From Candidatus Methylomicrobium oryzae (GTDB lineage: Bacteria; Pseudomonadota; Gammaproteobacteria; Methylococcales; Methylomonadaceae): DNA of 64,000 nt. The notes below the pieces were generated by a model. That model ran no database searches, was not told the origin of the DNA, and saw only the letters and a list, made by a program, of their open reading frames with translations. Where the stretch lies: positions 124,001 through 188,000 of the forward strand of contig NZ_JAERVK010000011.1 in assembly GCF_016745425.1 (NCBI RefSeq). The letters run 5' to 3'. The translations under genes were made by a program, and so were the position numbers. Shown in pieces: positions 53,048 through 62,688 of the stretch (positions are counted from its first letter, which is position 1; every line of letters starts with the position of its first letter).

Positions 53048-56000
53048 ATGCAAACCCTCAACGGCGAACCGGTTTCTTTTCCGGCTATATCTCCATCCGG
53101 CTCCCGAGAACGTAAAAAAGTCCAACTGAGCCTGCTCGCCTCGTTAGCCTTTTTTCTCTGTTTAGCGAACTTTGCCAAGGTGCAACTGGCAAAGGTCGAA
53201 GCCTTCCTGCCCGTTTGCCAGACCGCCCTTATCGTCATCGAACTGATCACAGCGGTCCTGCTGTTCGGTCAGTTCCGCATCCAACGTGCCAGGTCGCTGC
53301 TCATACTGACCGGCGGTTACCTGTTCAGCGCGGCGATGGCCGTTGTTCATCTGCTAAGCTTCCCGAACTTGTTCGGACTGGCCGGACTCGCGGGCGTAGG
53401 GCAGCAAACCGCGGCCTGGCTCTATTTCTTATGGCATGGCGGATTTTCGGCCTTTATCATCGGCTACGCGCGGCTACGAAGCAGCAAGCACGATGCCCTG
53501 TCCGAAGGTTCCGCGATAGTCTATAACCTGTGTACAGTTACGGTTACGGTGGCCGTCCTGGTAATTGGCTTCGCATTATTGACGACAAAAGGTCACGACT
53601 TATTGCCCGTCATCATGCGGGGAAATTTGGATGCACCGGCGAAATTTTTCGTCGCTCTGGCCACTTGGCTGTTAAATTTCGCCGCGTTGCTCACGCTGTG
53701 CTCAGGACGTCCGCAAACCGTATTGGATTTATGGCTCATGTGGGTAGTCTGCGCCTGGCTGTTCGATACGGCCCTGGCTTCCGTTCTGAACCACGGCCGT
53801 TACGATGTCGGCTGGTATGCGGGGCGGATTTACGGACTGGCCGCGGCCGGCTATGTTCTCGTGCAATTATTGCTCGAACAAAGCAGGTGGTATACGCAAC
53901 TGGCAAGGCTGCATGACCGACGAATTGCCGAAAACGCGCATCGGCTCGATTTGGCGGACCGAAGGCTGGCTTTGGCCCAACGCACTGTGGCCACCGGATT
54001 TTGGGACTGGGACCTGGCCAGCGGCAAAGTGACATGGTCTTCAGAGCTATTCCGGCTGTTCGGCCTCGATGCCGCCGCCGCTGTAGCGAGCTTCGAGACT
54101 TGGCGCAGCATCATCCACCCCGAGGATTTGTCGGGAGCGAAGGCGCGAATCGACGAGGCTGTCCGGACGCGGCAGCCCTTGTTCAGCCGCTACCGCGTCA
54201 TCCATCCCGGCGGGGAAGTGCGCTGGATCGAGGCCTTGGGAGAGTCCTTTCATGACGGACACGGCCAGGGCCTGCGCATGTCGGGTATCTGTATCGATGT
54301 GACCGGACGCATGCGGACGGAAGAAGCCTTGCGCGAGAGCGAAGCCCGCTACCGAACCTTGTTGCGGCAGGCGCCCGACGGCATCTTTGTCGCCGATGCC
54401 GACGGCCGGTATCAGATTGTCAATGAGATGGGGGGGCAGATGCTGGGCTATTCGCACGAGGAATTCCTGGGCATGAGCTTTCCCGACATCCTTGCACCGG
54501 AAGAACTCTCCCGCTTTCAGGACCATCTGCAACTCTACCGGGATACCTCGATCGGACACACGATTTCCAGCGAATGGTGTTTTCGCCGCAAGGATGGTTC
54601 GGTATTCGTCGGCGAAGTCATGGGCCGCAGATTGTCCGATGGCCGCTTGCAGGCCATTCTGCGCGACGTCACACAACGCCGGCAGAGCGAACGGCAACTG
54701 CGGCTTCAGGCGGAAATTCTGTCCAGAATCGGTGACGGTGTGAATCTTGTTTCCTGCGCCGATGGCTGCATCGTTTATGTCAATGCCGCTTTCGAGGCGT
54801 TATTCGGCTATGAGGCGGGCGAACTGCTGGGACGGCCTGCCGCTATCCTCGACGCTGCCGACGCGAGCTTGTCCGAAGCCCGCGCACGGACGATTATCGA
54901 CAGCCTGCGCGCGGAAGGCTGCTGGCAAGGCGATGTATTGAACCGCCGCAAAGACGGAAGCTGTTTTTGGAGCAACGCCAGCATCACGACCCGCGATTTT
55001 CCGGGCTGGGGCGCCGTTTGGCTATCCGTGCAGCGGGACATTACCCCGCGTAAACAATTCGAGGCGGCCTTGGCAGAGCGGGACAATCTTCTGCGCATCA
55101 TTAGCGACAATGTCGAAGAGCATATTTGGATCATGGATCGCCAGCATCGCATCCAGTTTGCGAATCCCCCGATGATGGACATTGAGCGAGCGGACGGGCA
55201 ATTCTTTGGGCCGGATGTCTGCAATCTGCTGGGACGGACCGAATTGGAAATCTTCGGCGACAATAGCGAGTCTCGGGACCTGTACCAGTCCAATGAGAAA
55301 GTGATGAGTACGGGCTTGGCGGCCATTACGGAAGAATGCATTCCTACGCGCAGAGGATTGCGTAATATGCTGGCCTCGCGTTACCCGTTTCGTAACGGTG
55401 CCGGAGAAGTCAATGGCCTGGTCGGTGTGGCCCGCGATATCACCGAACGCAAGGAGGCGGAAACCGCGCGCCTGATCGCCGTGGAACGCCAACGCGATAC
55501 CTTGGTGCGCGAGGTCCACCACCGCATTAAAAACCATTTGCAGGGCGTAATCGGTTTGCTGCGTAATGCGATTACGGTTAACCCGGGCGTTGCGGATCCC
55601 TTGGAGGCGACGATTGCCCGCATTCGTACCATTGCCGAGGTTTATGGTTTACAAAGCCATCCGGGAGAAAGCCAAATCCGGCTTAACGCTTTGACTCGGA
55701 AAGCGATTGCCGGCTCCGACAGTACGGCCGTATTCGAGGCGGTCGCCAATACCGGGGAATTTCCGTTGCTCCAGGAAGACACCGTCCTCTTGGCATTGAT
55801 GATCAACGAATTGGTTACCAATGCCGGCAAGCATCGGGTTGCTCCAAGTTCGGACCGGCCGGTAACTGTGCGCCTGGAAGAGGATGCGCAAGGCGCGCGC
55901 ATCGAGATTGCCGGCGGCCCGGCCCGCTTGCCGCAAGGTTTCGATTACGCAAAACGCCAGGGGTTCGGCACGGGGCTGGAACTGGTAGCGGCTTTGCTGC

Positions 56001-56110
56001 CGGAGAAAAGGATGCGCTTAACCTATCGGCAAACCGGCGACAAGGTCGTTGCGTCGCTGGAGTTACGCCCCGCCAGCCCCCTTCCGCCCGACGCTCCGAT
56101 TGAGAGATGA
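53048..56110 (+). CDS. MASE4-PAS-HisKA_2 (HWE-like) membrane sensor kinase
   Basis: A 1020-residue kinase. Residues 20-280 hold about seven membrane helices of the MASE4 type (ITAVLLFGQFRIQRARSLLI; LTGGYLFSAAMAVVHLLSFP). Four PAS domains follow (about 305-430, 430-550, 550-675, 680-810). The H-box REVHHRIKNHLQGVIGLLRN (about residue 820) is HisKA_2. In the ATPase domain the N-box is present (MINELVTNAGKH) but the usual D-x-G of the G1 box is AGG (IEIAGGPARLP), so ATP binding may be weakened. Pairs with the ANTAR regulator upstream. Confidence 0.93.
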   Translation: MQTLNGEPVSFPAISPSGSRERKKVQLSLLASLAFFLCLANFAKVQLAKVEAFLPVCQTALIVIELITAVLLFGQFRIQRARSLLILTGGYLFSAAMAVVHLLSFPNLFGLAGLAGVGQQTAAWLYFLWHGGFSAFIIGYARLRSSKHDALSEGSAIVYNLCTVTVTVAVLVIGFALLTTKGHDLLPVIMRGNLDAPAKFFVALATWLLNFAALLTLCSGRPQTVLDLWLMWVVCAWLFDTALASVLNHGRYDVGWYAGRIYGLAAAGYVLVQLLLEQSRWYTQLARLHDRRIAENAHRLDLADRRLALAQRTVATGFWDWDLASGKVTWSSELFRLFGLDAAAAVASFETWRSIIHPEDLSGAKARIDEAVRTRQPLFSRYRVIHPGGEVRWIEALGESFHDGHGQGLRMSGICIDVTGRMRTEEALRESEARYRTLLRQAPDGIFVADADGRYQIVNEMGGQMLGYSHEEFLGMSFPDILAPEELSRFQDHLQLYRDTSIGHTISSEWCFRRKDGSVFVGEVMGRRLSDGRLQAILRDVTQRRQSERQLRLQAEILSRIGDGVNLVSCADGCIVYVNAAFEALFGYEAGELLGRPAAILDAADASLSEARARTIIDSLRAEGCWQGDVLNRRKDGSCFWSNASITTRDFPGWGAVWLSVQRDITPRKQFEAALAERDNLLRIISDNVEEHIWIMDRQHRIQFANPPMMDIERADGQFFGPDVCNLLGRTELEIFGDNSESRDLYQSNEKVMSTGLAAITEECIPTRRGLRNMLASRYPFRNGAGEVNGLVGVARDITERKEAETARLIAVERQRDTLVREVHHRIKNHLQGVIGLLRNAITVNPGVADPLEATIARIRTIAEVYGLQSHPGESQIRLNALTRKAIAGSDSTAVFEAVANTGEFPLLQEDTVLLALMINELVTNAGKHRVAPSSDRPVTVRLEEDAQGARIEIAGGPARLPQGFDYAKRQGFGTGLELVAALLPEKRMRLTYRQTGDKVVASLELRPASPLPPDAPIER

Positions 56111-56311
56111 TGCCGGAACAAATGTACAGCCGGTTAAGCGAAAGCCCTGCTGCTCGAATATCCCTTCATTCTGTCAATGTTAGCGTATAGCTTGCGGAAT
56201 TTGGCCGTTGTATCCCTTAAAAAGCCGAACTGCGATATAAAAATCACACCCGCCGCGGTCGAGTGCCGCATGAGCTCATCATCCTCAGAGGATGTCCGCG
56301 TGAGCCGCCGG

Positions 56312-58426
56312 TCAATTTTCCGTCCCCTTATTTCTATCGGCGCTGCCGACCTTTTGGGCGCGCAGCAGGGACTCGAATTCTGACGCCGGCATGGGTTTGG
56401 CGAAGTAGTATCCCTGTACCGCGTCACAGCCGTGTTGCAGCAGGAAAGCGAGCTGGGCCTCGGTTTCCACGCCCTCTGCGATAACGTTGAGTCCCAGGCT
56501 ATGACCCATGGCGATGGTGGCTGCAGCGATGGCGCCATCCTTCGGCTCCGAGACATTGCGTATGTCGCGTACGAAAGTGCGGTCGATTTTTAACCGGTCC
56601 ATCGGCATGTGCTTAAGCTGGCCTAAGGACGAATAACCCGTACCGAAATCGTCCAATGCCAGCGCGATTCCTAACGTGCGAAGCTCGTGGAGACGGCGGG
56701 CGGCGCTTTCCGGGGAAGCGGCCAGCGCGGTTTCCGTTATCTCCAGTTCCAATTTTTCCGGCGGATAGAGAGTGATGGCAAGCGTCTTTTTGACAGTGTC
56801 GGTAAATTCCTCGCGCTGTAGCTGGCGCGCCGATACATTTACCGCAAGGCGCGGCAACGGTACGCCTTCGCGTAGCCACCGGTTTCCCTGCAGGCAGGTT
56901 TGTTCGAGCACCCATTTACCGATAGCGCAAATTTGGCCGGTGGTTTCGGCCAAGGGAATAAACGTGGACGGTGAAATCAAGCCTTTTTTGGGGTGCTTCC
57001 AGCGCAGCAGCACTTCGGCGCCCAGAAGCCGTCGGTCGGGCAAGGAAAACTGCGGCTGGTAATAAAGCTCGAACTGGGTTTGTTCCAGGGCGTCATGGAT
57101 CATGGTTTCCATTTCCAGATTTTCCTGGATGCGGGTATTCATGACCGCGGTGAAGAAGCGAAAATCGTCGCCGCCATCGTTCTTTACCGAGTACATCGCG
57201 GTATCGGCGCACTTCATCAGCATTTCCGGCTCTTGGCCGTTTTCGGGGTGCAAGGCTATGCCGATACTGACCGAAAAGCGCAGGCGCTGAGTGCCGAGGC
57301 AGAAGGGCTCGAACAGTTGTCGACGGATCCTAGCGGCGAGCCCCGATACGGCTTGCACCGCCTCTTTGCCGCGCAATACCACGGCAAATTCGTCGCCGCC
57401 CAGTCGCGCCACCAGGTCGCGTTCGCGTACACAATGCTTCAAGCGTATTGCGGCCTGCTCCAGCAATTTGTCGCCCAGACTATGGCTGTGGGTTTCGTTG
57501 ACAGCCTTGAAGCGGTCCAAATCCAGCAGCATCAGCGCCACTTGCTCGCTTTCCGCTTGCGCAATCAATAAGCTCTGCCTGAGATACTCCTGTAAGTAAA
57601 GCCGGTTCGGCAGACCGGTGAGAGCATCATGGTAGGCTATAAAGTTTATCCGTTCCTGCGTTTTTTTGAAATGCGTCGCATCGGCGAAGCTGGCCACATA
57701 GTACTCGATATCTCCCAAACGGTCGCGTAACACGGATACTGTCATTTGCTTGGGGAAAACGCCGCCGTCCTTGCGGCGGTCCCACAGTTCGCCTTGCCAC
57801 AGGCCTTCGGCGCGAATGCTTTTCCACATGTTTTTGTAGACTTCACGACTCGTGTGCCCGGAAGAAAGAAGCTTCGGATCCAGGCCGATGACTTCTTCCC
57901 GTCCATATCCGGTCATTTCGGTGAAAGCTTCGTTGGCTGCGACAATGCGGTTATTGCGGTCGGTAATCAGGATGGCCTGGTCGCAATGATTGAAAATATG
58001 GGCGGCGAAGAGCGCTTGGCGACGGTCGTGGTTGCGTTCGATGAGATTGCGTAACACCCCGGTTAATGTTTTTGATGCTACCGATCTGTTCAGATAATCG
58101 TCCACGTCCAGGTTCAATTCGGCAAGCCGGCGCTGCTCCGAGTCGTCGCCGGTCAGCAGAATGACCGGTACGCCGGCGGCGGCGCCGCATTCCCTCAAAG
58201 TCCGTACCAATTCGATCAAGTCCGTGTCGGACAGTTTGATATCGAGCAATATCAAACTGGGCTGTTCCGGTTCGCATGCCGACCGGGCTGAAGCGGCGCA
58301 GGTGGCGGTTTTCAGGCGAAATTCGGCATTTAAACTGCCAGCCATTTCAGATTGACCGGCGGAAGGCGTATGCACTAGCAGTAACAACGGCTTTTTTGTT
58401 TGCGGCAGGAAGAAGACATTGCTCAT
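56312..58426 (-). CDS. Receiver-PAS-GGDEF-EAL c-di-GMP enzyme
   Basis: A 704-residue protein starting at ATG 58426 (GGAG ribosome site; the GTG five codons upstream is less likely). A receiver at residues 10-130 with phospho-Asp in SLILLDIKLSD, a PAS domain at 145-265, a GGDEF domain with intact RLGGDEFAVV and inhibitory R-E-R-D, and an EAL domain whose signature is EVL (LGAEVLLRWKHP) with the other metal ligands present (LDDFGTGYSSL; KIDRTF; IAEGVET; QGYYFAKP). Both cyclase and phosphodiesterase activity are possible. Convergent with the MASE4 kinase. Confidence 0.95.
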   Translation of the reverse strand: MSNVFFLPQTKKPLLLLVHTPSAGQSEMAGSLNAEFRLKTATCAASARSACEPEQPSLILLDIKLSDTDLIELVRTLRECGAAAGVPVILLTGDDSEQRRLAELNLDVDDYLNRSVASKTLTGVLRNLIERNHDRRQALFAAHIFNHCDQAILITDRNNRIVAANEAFTEMTGYGREEVIGLDPKLLSSGHTSREVYKNMWKSIRAEGLWQGELWDRRKDGGVFPKQMTVSVLRDRLGDIEYYVASFADATHFKKTQERINFIAYHDALTGLPNRLYLQEYLRQSLLIAQAESEQVALMLLDLDRFKAVNETHSHSLGDKLLEQAAIRLKHCVRERDLVARLGGDEFAVVLRGKEAVQAVSGLAARIRRQLFEPFCLGTQRLRFSVSIGIALHPENGQEPEMLMKCADTAMYSVKNDGGDDFRFFTAVMNTRIQENLEMETMIHDALEQTQFELYYQPQFSLPDRRLLGAEVLLRWKHPKKGLISPSTFIPLAETTGQICAIGKWVLEQTCLQGNRWLREGVPLPRLAVNVSARQLQREEFTDTVKKTLAITLYPPEKLELEITETALAASPESAARRLHELRTLGIALALDDFGTGYSSLGQLKHMPMDRLKIDRTFVRDIRNVSEPKDGAIAAATIAMGHSLGLNVIAEGVETEAQLAFLLQHGCDAVQGYYFAKPMPASEFESLLRAQKVGSADRNKGTEN

Positions 58427-58433
58427 GCCAAAT

Positions 58434-58437
58434 CTCC
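58434..58437 (-). promoter_or_regulatory. Ribosome-binding site of the GGDEF-EAL gene
   Basis: GGAG on the minus strand seven bases before ATG 58426, which decides between that ATG and the overlapping GTG at 58441. Confidence 0.65.
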
Positions 58438-58678
58438 GCACTTCCCAGGTTCAGTCATCACCGGGTTCCGGCAAACCGGAGCCGCCGGGCCGCACCGCAG
58501 TAGGGTGCCGGTGCCGGGTTGGGCGTAAGGCGGAGTTTCGTACCGCAGCGGCGTTGTGGTGCCGCGGATGTTTCGGGGATGGCGGCGAAGCCTGCGTGTT
58601 CCGCCCGGGACGGCAACCGGCGCCAGGCGACACGCATGCCTTGGGTAAAGGGCTAACGGGGTTTCACTGAATCTAGGG

Positions 58679-58927
58679 TATGGCACTTGGGCATCCTTTG
58701 GTAGCATGTAGGCGGCCGACGGATCGGGCGCCGCTGTGGTACGGCGGGTTTTCAAGGCGGCGGAGGCTGGGCCGGGAAAAAATGGACGCCGGCAAATGCG
58801 GGGCCGGGCGAAGACGGCAAAAGGATTGCCCCGTGCTGCTCGACCGGGTTTGGGGGCCGGCAGCCGGTTTTAGGCGCTTAGTTTAGGAGTAAGACAGTTA
58901 AGATACAATAGCGGTGCGAAATTTGCC
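58679..58927. repeat. 249-bp perfect direct repeat, right copy
   Basis: Identical to 51905-52153. The bases before both copies share atcta (51897-51901 and 58671-58675) and then diverge; after both copies the sequences diverge at once. The two copies enclose 6.5 kb containing the ANTAR regulator, MASE4 kinase and GGDEF-EAL genes. Confidence 0.97.
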
Positions 58928-59262
58928 ACATTGGAGCGGATTTGTTACATAAATAAAGATTCACCTTTGATTTTTTCAAGTAACTGAAAATATTGACGCT
59001 GCAGAGGTATTCAAATAAATCGATATTTAATTGATTTATGCAGCAAGACCCGGAGAGTCGAATTTCAATACCGTCCTATTCAGTCAAACAGGCCGGCGAG
59101 AAGAAAACGGCTGGGATTTAGTAAATCGAGCTCCGGCAAAATAAATCATTGCATTGGAACGAGGAAAAGGGAACACGATCGGTTTGGATAATTGTCGGTC
59201 TTTTTTTTGTAAAACAGAATATTTCGAAGCGAAAAAATTTTATTTCGGCAAGCAGTGGGGCA
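58928..59262. other. AT-rich gap after the right repeat
   Basis: 335 bases with no open frame of interest, AT-rich, followed by the 3' end of a receiver gene. A run of eight T (59201-59208) on the plus strand has no clear hairpin in front. Confidence 0.45.
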
Positions 59263-59814
59263 TCAGTCATAGTTGCTTGAATTAATAATGATTGAACCGT
59301 CTTCTGTCCATTTTACTTTGGTGATTCCGGGTTCCTCGGCTTCCAAAGCATTGAGTATGGCTTCCTTTTGCTCTAGTAAGAGGCGCTGCCTTCTGACTTC
59401 GTCGGCCAATGTCTTATTTTCCATAAGAATATGCTTATGCTCCAGGCCCCGCGTTACCGCGTTTATGAGTTCGACAGGATTCCAGGGTTTGTTAATAAAA
59501 CGGAAAATTTCCGCCTCATTGATAGCGTGTTGGATACTATTTAAATCCGCATAGGCGGTAAGAATCATTCGGACTGTGTCAGGCTGGATTGCTTTGAAAA
59601 ACGTCAGGAACTCCACACCGTTCATACCCGGCATCTGATAATCCGAGATAACAAGATCAAAGGGCATCTTTAGAGCGGCAGCCAACGCCTCTTCACCATT
59701 GAGAAAGGAGGTTACCTGATAATCTTTCAGGAGCCGAGAAATCGATCGTAAAACATTGGGTTCATCATCAACCACCAAGATTCTGGAGTTGTTCGCTTGA
59801 ATTTTTATAGACAT
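59263..59814 (-). CDS. Stand-alone receiver with coiled-coil tail
   Basis: A 183-residue receiver protein (VVDDEPNVLRSISRLLKDY; phospho-Asp in LVISDYQMPGMNG; Lys in FINKPW) followed by a coiled coil (TLADEVRRQRLLLEQKEAIL) and a short beta tail (TKVKWTEDGSIIINSS). Its receiver resembles those at 46949 and 51003 (AYADLNSIQHAINEAEIFRF). It is on the same strand and may once have been directly upstream of the 51869 gene, before the repeat-bounded block came between them. Confidence 0.93.
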   Translation of the reverse strand: MSIKIQANNSRILVVDDEPNVLRSISRLLKDYQVTSFLNGEEALAAALKMPFDLVISDYQMPGMNGVEFLTFFKAIQPDTVRMILTAYADLNSIQHAINEAEIFRFINKPWNPVELINAVTRGLEHKHILMENKTLADEVRRQRLLLEQKEAILNALEAEEPGITKVKWTEDGSIIINSSNYD

Positions 59815-60423
59815 ACGACGGACCTGGAAAACAGACGTATAAAGTGGGTTGATTATAGGGAAGAACAGGTTATCTGTGCAATTTTGTATTTTAATGCCGG
59901 GTACGAAAAATTCCTGACAAGTGAGGGCGTTGAAGGATATGCACCGGCATAAAATTACAACTTTTTGATTTTATTGCAGATACGCGGGCTGGCTTAGGCG
60001 GCCGTTGACGGCGATGCTCCTTTACCGTTCGTTTCCTGTCATGCGGCTATACGGCCGGTTTCGATTTGCACAGAAAGCTCAAACTCGGCAGCGAGGACGG
60101 CAAGCAGATTAACCCTGTCGGTCTCTCGAACCGGATGCAGCCCGGTCGTTTCGGCATTCCGAATACAATGCGCCCGAGCCGTCATGTGGCGCTGATCGAG
60201 GAAAAGGCCGCATCCGGAAAGGCAGTGCGGGACTTCTTGCTGGCGTACCTTCCGCTGCTGGCGCAGTTGAATCAGTTGATCGGTTTCCTGTTCCGCCATT
60301 ACGGTAATGTGCCAGATATGAGGAACTACACTAACCGGTTTGGGCGCGGATTTCCGGACAGACGGCGTCTGGCCGAGGACGCGGCTTTTTTAAGAGGACG
60401 GCTTCGGGGCTCTGGCCGTGCGG
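59815..60423. other. Gap between the receiver gene and selD; possible decayed gene
   Basis: About 609 bases. Open frames on both strands at 60039-60350 read protein-like but overlap each other and neither has a recognisable domain; the plus-strand one runs on into the selD 3' end out of phase, which suggests chance or a remnant. The part nearest the receiver gene must hold its promoter. Confidence 0.4.
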
Positions 60424-62688
60424 TCATACTGAGAGCATTTGAGGGCGCCCGATTACTTCGCCGATCACGGCAGCTCCTATTACACCGGAGCGATGAAGCG
60501 CGGATAGACAAGCTTCGGTTTGCTCGGGCCGGATCGAAAACAGCAGTCCGCCGCTGGTTTGAGGATCGAACAGGGCCGGGTGAGTGGCTGGCGAGATTTT
60601 ACTGCCCAGGATTGGCTGCACGGACCGGAAGTTCCGTTCGGCGAGCGAGGCGGCGTAACCTTTTCCGAATAATTCGGCAACGCCGTCCAATAACGGAATC
60701 GCCCGATAAACGAGCTGGACGCCCAAGGTACTATTATCGCGCATCATTTCGAAGGCATGGCCCGCCAGCCCGAAACCGGTGACGTCGGTGCAGCCTCCGA
60801 TCGCGAAAGGGCGGATCGCCTCCAGTGCCGCCCGGTTCGATTGCCGCATGTTCAGCAGCGCCGCGTCGACCCATTTCCCGTTTGCCTGTGCCAGCATGTT
60901 TGCGGCCAGGAGCACGCCGGTGCCGATCGGTTTGGTCAGGATCAAGCGATCGCCCGGGCGGGTCAGCCGTTTCCTCAGCACTTTCTCCGCTTCGACTTCG
61001 CCCTGGACGGACACTGCAATCGCCAGTTCCGCACCCTCGCCGGTATGGCCGCCGACCAGCGAGACGCCGCTTAGGGTCAAACTATTCAGCACGCCGGACA
61101 TGATCTGAAAAATGTCTTCCCGATGAATCCGTTCGCTGGCGGGAGGCAGCGTCAGGCCGACTTGCGCGGTCTTTGCGGCGCCGCCCATCGCATAGATGTC
61201 GCTGAGCGCGTGCTGGGCGGCAATCTGGCCGAAGACGAACGGATCGGAGATGAACGACCGGAACTGGTCCAGGCTTTGCAGGCACAGCCTGTTTTCGCCG
61301 AAGCGGGTCAGCGCGCAGTCTTCGCCGTCTTTCGCGCCCAGCAAGACGGCATCGTCGGGGGGAATATCGAGTTTTTCGAGGCTCTGCGCCAGCGCCGAAG
61401 CGGCCACTTTACTGCCGCAGCCGCCGCAGGTATTGTCCCGCCAATCGTCGGGAACCAGCGAGAATTTGGGCTTGGGCATCGCGCGGATGAAGTGTTGCGG
61501 TTTCGCTGGGAAGGAACGCGCCTGAAAACGCCGCATGAAGTGTCGGTCTATCCTGTCCTTCACGCGCCATAACAGCGAAGGGCTCAGCCAGCGCAGGATC
61601 GAGGCGTCGTCCTGATGCACGATCGCTTGGCGGTCGCCGGTCGTAATCAGCGACAGTACGTGTTTTTTCGGGCGAAAGATTTTCGGCGCGGACTGGCGGG
61701 TGAAAAAGGCGCGGAGGTTGTGTTCGAGCACCGCGCCTTGCCGGACCGCGTACACGCCGGCTTTTTTCAGCGGAGAAGGGGTGAAATGGATACAGTCCCC
61801 GGCCGCGAAGAGCGCGTCCCCGTTTTCGACGCGCAGTTTTTCGTCGACTTTCACGAAGCCGTTCCGGTCGACCGCCAGGCCGGAAGCCGCAAACCACGGC
61901 GGCGCCGCCGCCTCGGTCGCAACCAATATCCGGTAAAACGCCTCGCTCCGAAGCCGGCCCTGATTGTCTTTCAGCAGCAAGCCGCTTTCCTGCAATTGCA
62001 GCACTTCGGTATTCGGCAGTACTTTGATTCCCGCCGCATCGAGCGTTTTAGCCAACTGTTTCCCCGCGCGGACGTCTTTGGCCGAGACCAGAAAATCGTG
62101 GCGATGGATCAGACTGACCTTAGCGTGCCATCCGTTCCGGTCGATCAGCATTTTCAGGATGATTGCGATTTCGACGCCCCCGGCGCCCGCGCCGACCACC
62201 GCCAGCGCTAAAGGCTCCCGGCCTCGGTAAACCTTCAGGCCTTCGATCAGCCGGTCCCAATGGGCGATGAATTGCGAAATCGGCTTCATCGGGATCAGTT
62301 TTTCGGTCGATCCCGTCGCCGGGTTTCCGATCGACCGGGGCGCAATCCCGACGTTGATCGATGCGCAGTCATAGCCGATTTCGGGACGGCCTTCCAAGCG
62401 AACCTTTTTGAGTTGCGGATCGATTCCGATGATTTTGGCTTTGACGAAGCGCTGGCCGAGTTCCTCGCAAAGCCGCCTCAGATCGAAATGGCATTCCTCG
62501 TAGTCATAATAGCCTGCCAGATAGCCGGGCAGCATGCCCGAATAGGGCGAATGGGTCTGGTCCGAGATCAGGGTAACTCGGAGTCCGCCGATCGGGTTCA
62601 TCGCGAACCTTTTCAGCACCTGGATATTGGCGTGTCCGCCGCCGAGCAGCACCAGGTCGGAAACGATCGGCGGCGGATTATGATTCAT
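60424..62688 (-). CDS. selD: FAD-dependent oxidoreductase fused to selenophosphate synthetase
   Basis: A 754-residue fusion. Residues 1-390 form a type II NADH dehydrogenase-like flavoprotein (DLVLLGGGHANIQVLKRF; VVGAGAGGVEIAIILKML; ALFAAGDCIHF). Residues 410-754 are SelD, which makes selenophosphate from selenide and ATP. The catalytic motif is C-G-G-C-G-S-K (about residues 421-427), using Cys and not selenocysteine, with the ATP-binding DGEDCALTRF, SDIYAMGG and GGHTGEGAELAIA. Such fusions are known and may supply reduced selenium to SelD. Its first 11 bases overlap the mnmH end, so both are cotranscribed. Confidence 0.95.
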   Translation of the reverse strand: MNHNPPPIVSDLVLLGGGHANIQVLKRFAMNPIGGLRVTLISDQTHSPYSGMLPGYLAGYYDYEECHFDLRRLCEELGQRFVKAKIIGIDPQLKKVRLEGRPEIGYDCASINVGIAPRSIGNPATGSTEKLIPMKPISQFIAHWDRLIEGLKVYRGREPLALAVVGAGAGGVEIAIILKMLIDRNGWHAKVSLIHRHDFLVSAKDVRAGKQLAKTLDAAGIKVLPNTEVLQLQESGLLLKDNQGRLRSEAFYRILVATEAAAPPWFAASGLAVDRNGFVKVDEKLRVENGDALFAAGDCIHFTPSPLKKAGVYAVRQGAVLEHNLRAFFTRQSAPKIFRPKKHVLSLITTGDRQAIVHQDDASILRWLSPSLLWRVKDRIDRHFMRRFQARSFPAKPQHFIRAMPKPKFSLVPDDWRDNTCGGCGSKVAASALAQSLEKLDIPPDDAVLLGAKDGEDCALTRFGENRLCLQSLDQFRSFISDPFVFGQIAAQHALSDIYAMGGAAKTAQVGLTLPPASERIHREDIFQIMSGVLNSLTLSGVSLVGGHTGEGAELAIAVSVQGEVEAEKVLRKRLTRPGDRLILTKPIGTGVLLAANMLAQANGKWVDAALLNMRQSNRAALEAIRPFAIGGCTDVTGFGLAGHAFEMMRDNSTLGVQLVYRAIPLLDGVAELFGKGYAASLAERNFRSVQPILGSKISPATHPALFDPQTSGGLLFSIRPEQTEACLSALHRSGVIGAAVIGEVIGRPQMLSV

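Noticed and set aside
60066-60782. 238-residue plus-strand frame between the receiver gene and selD
   Set aside because: Its second half is antisense to selD and the first half has no recognised family; kept only as a possible remnant in the gap description.
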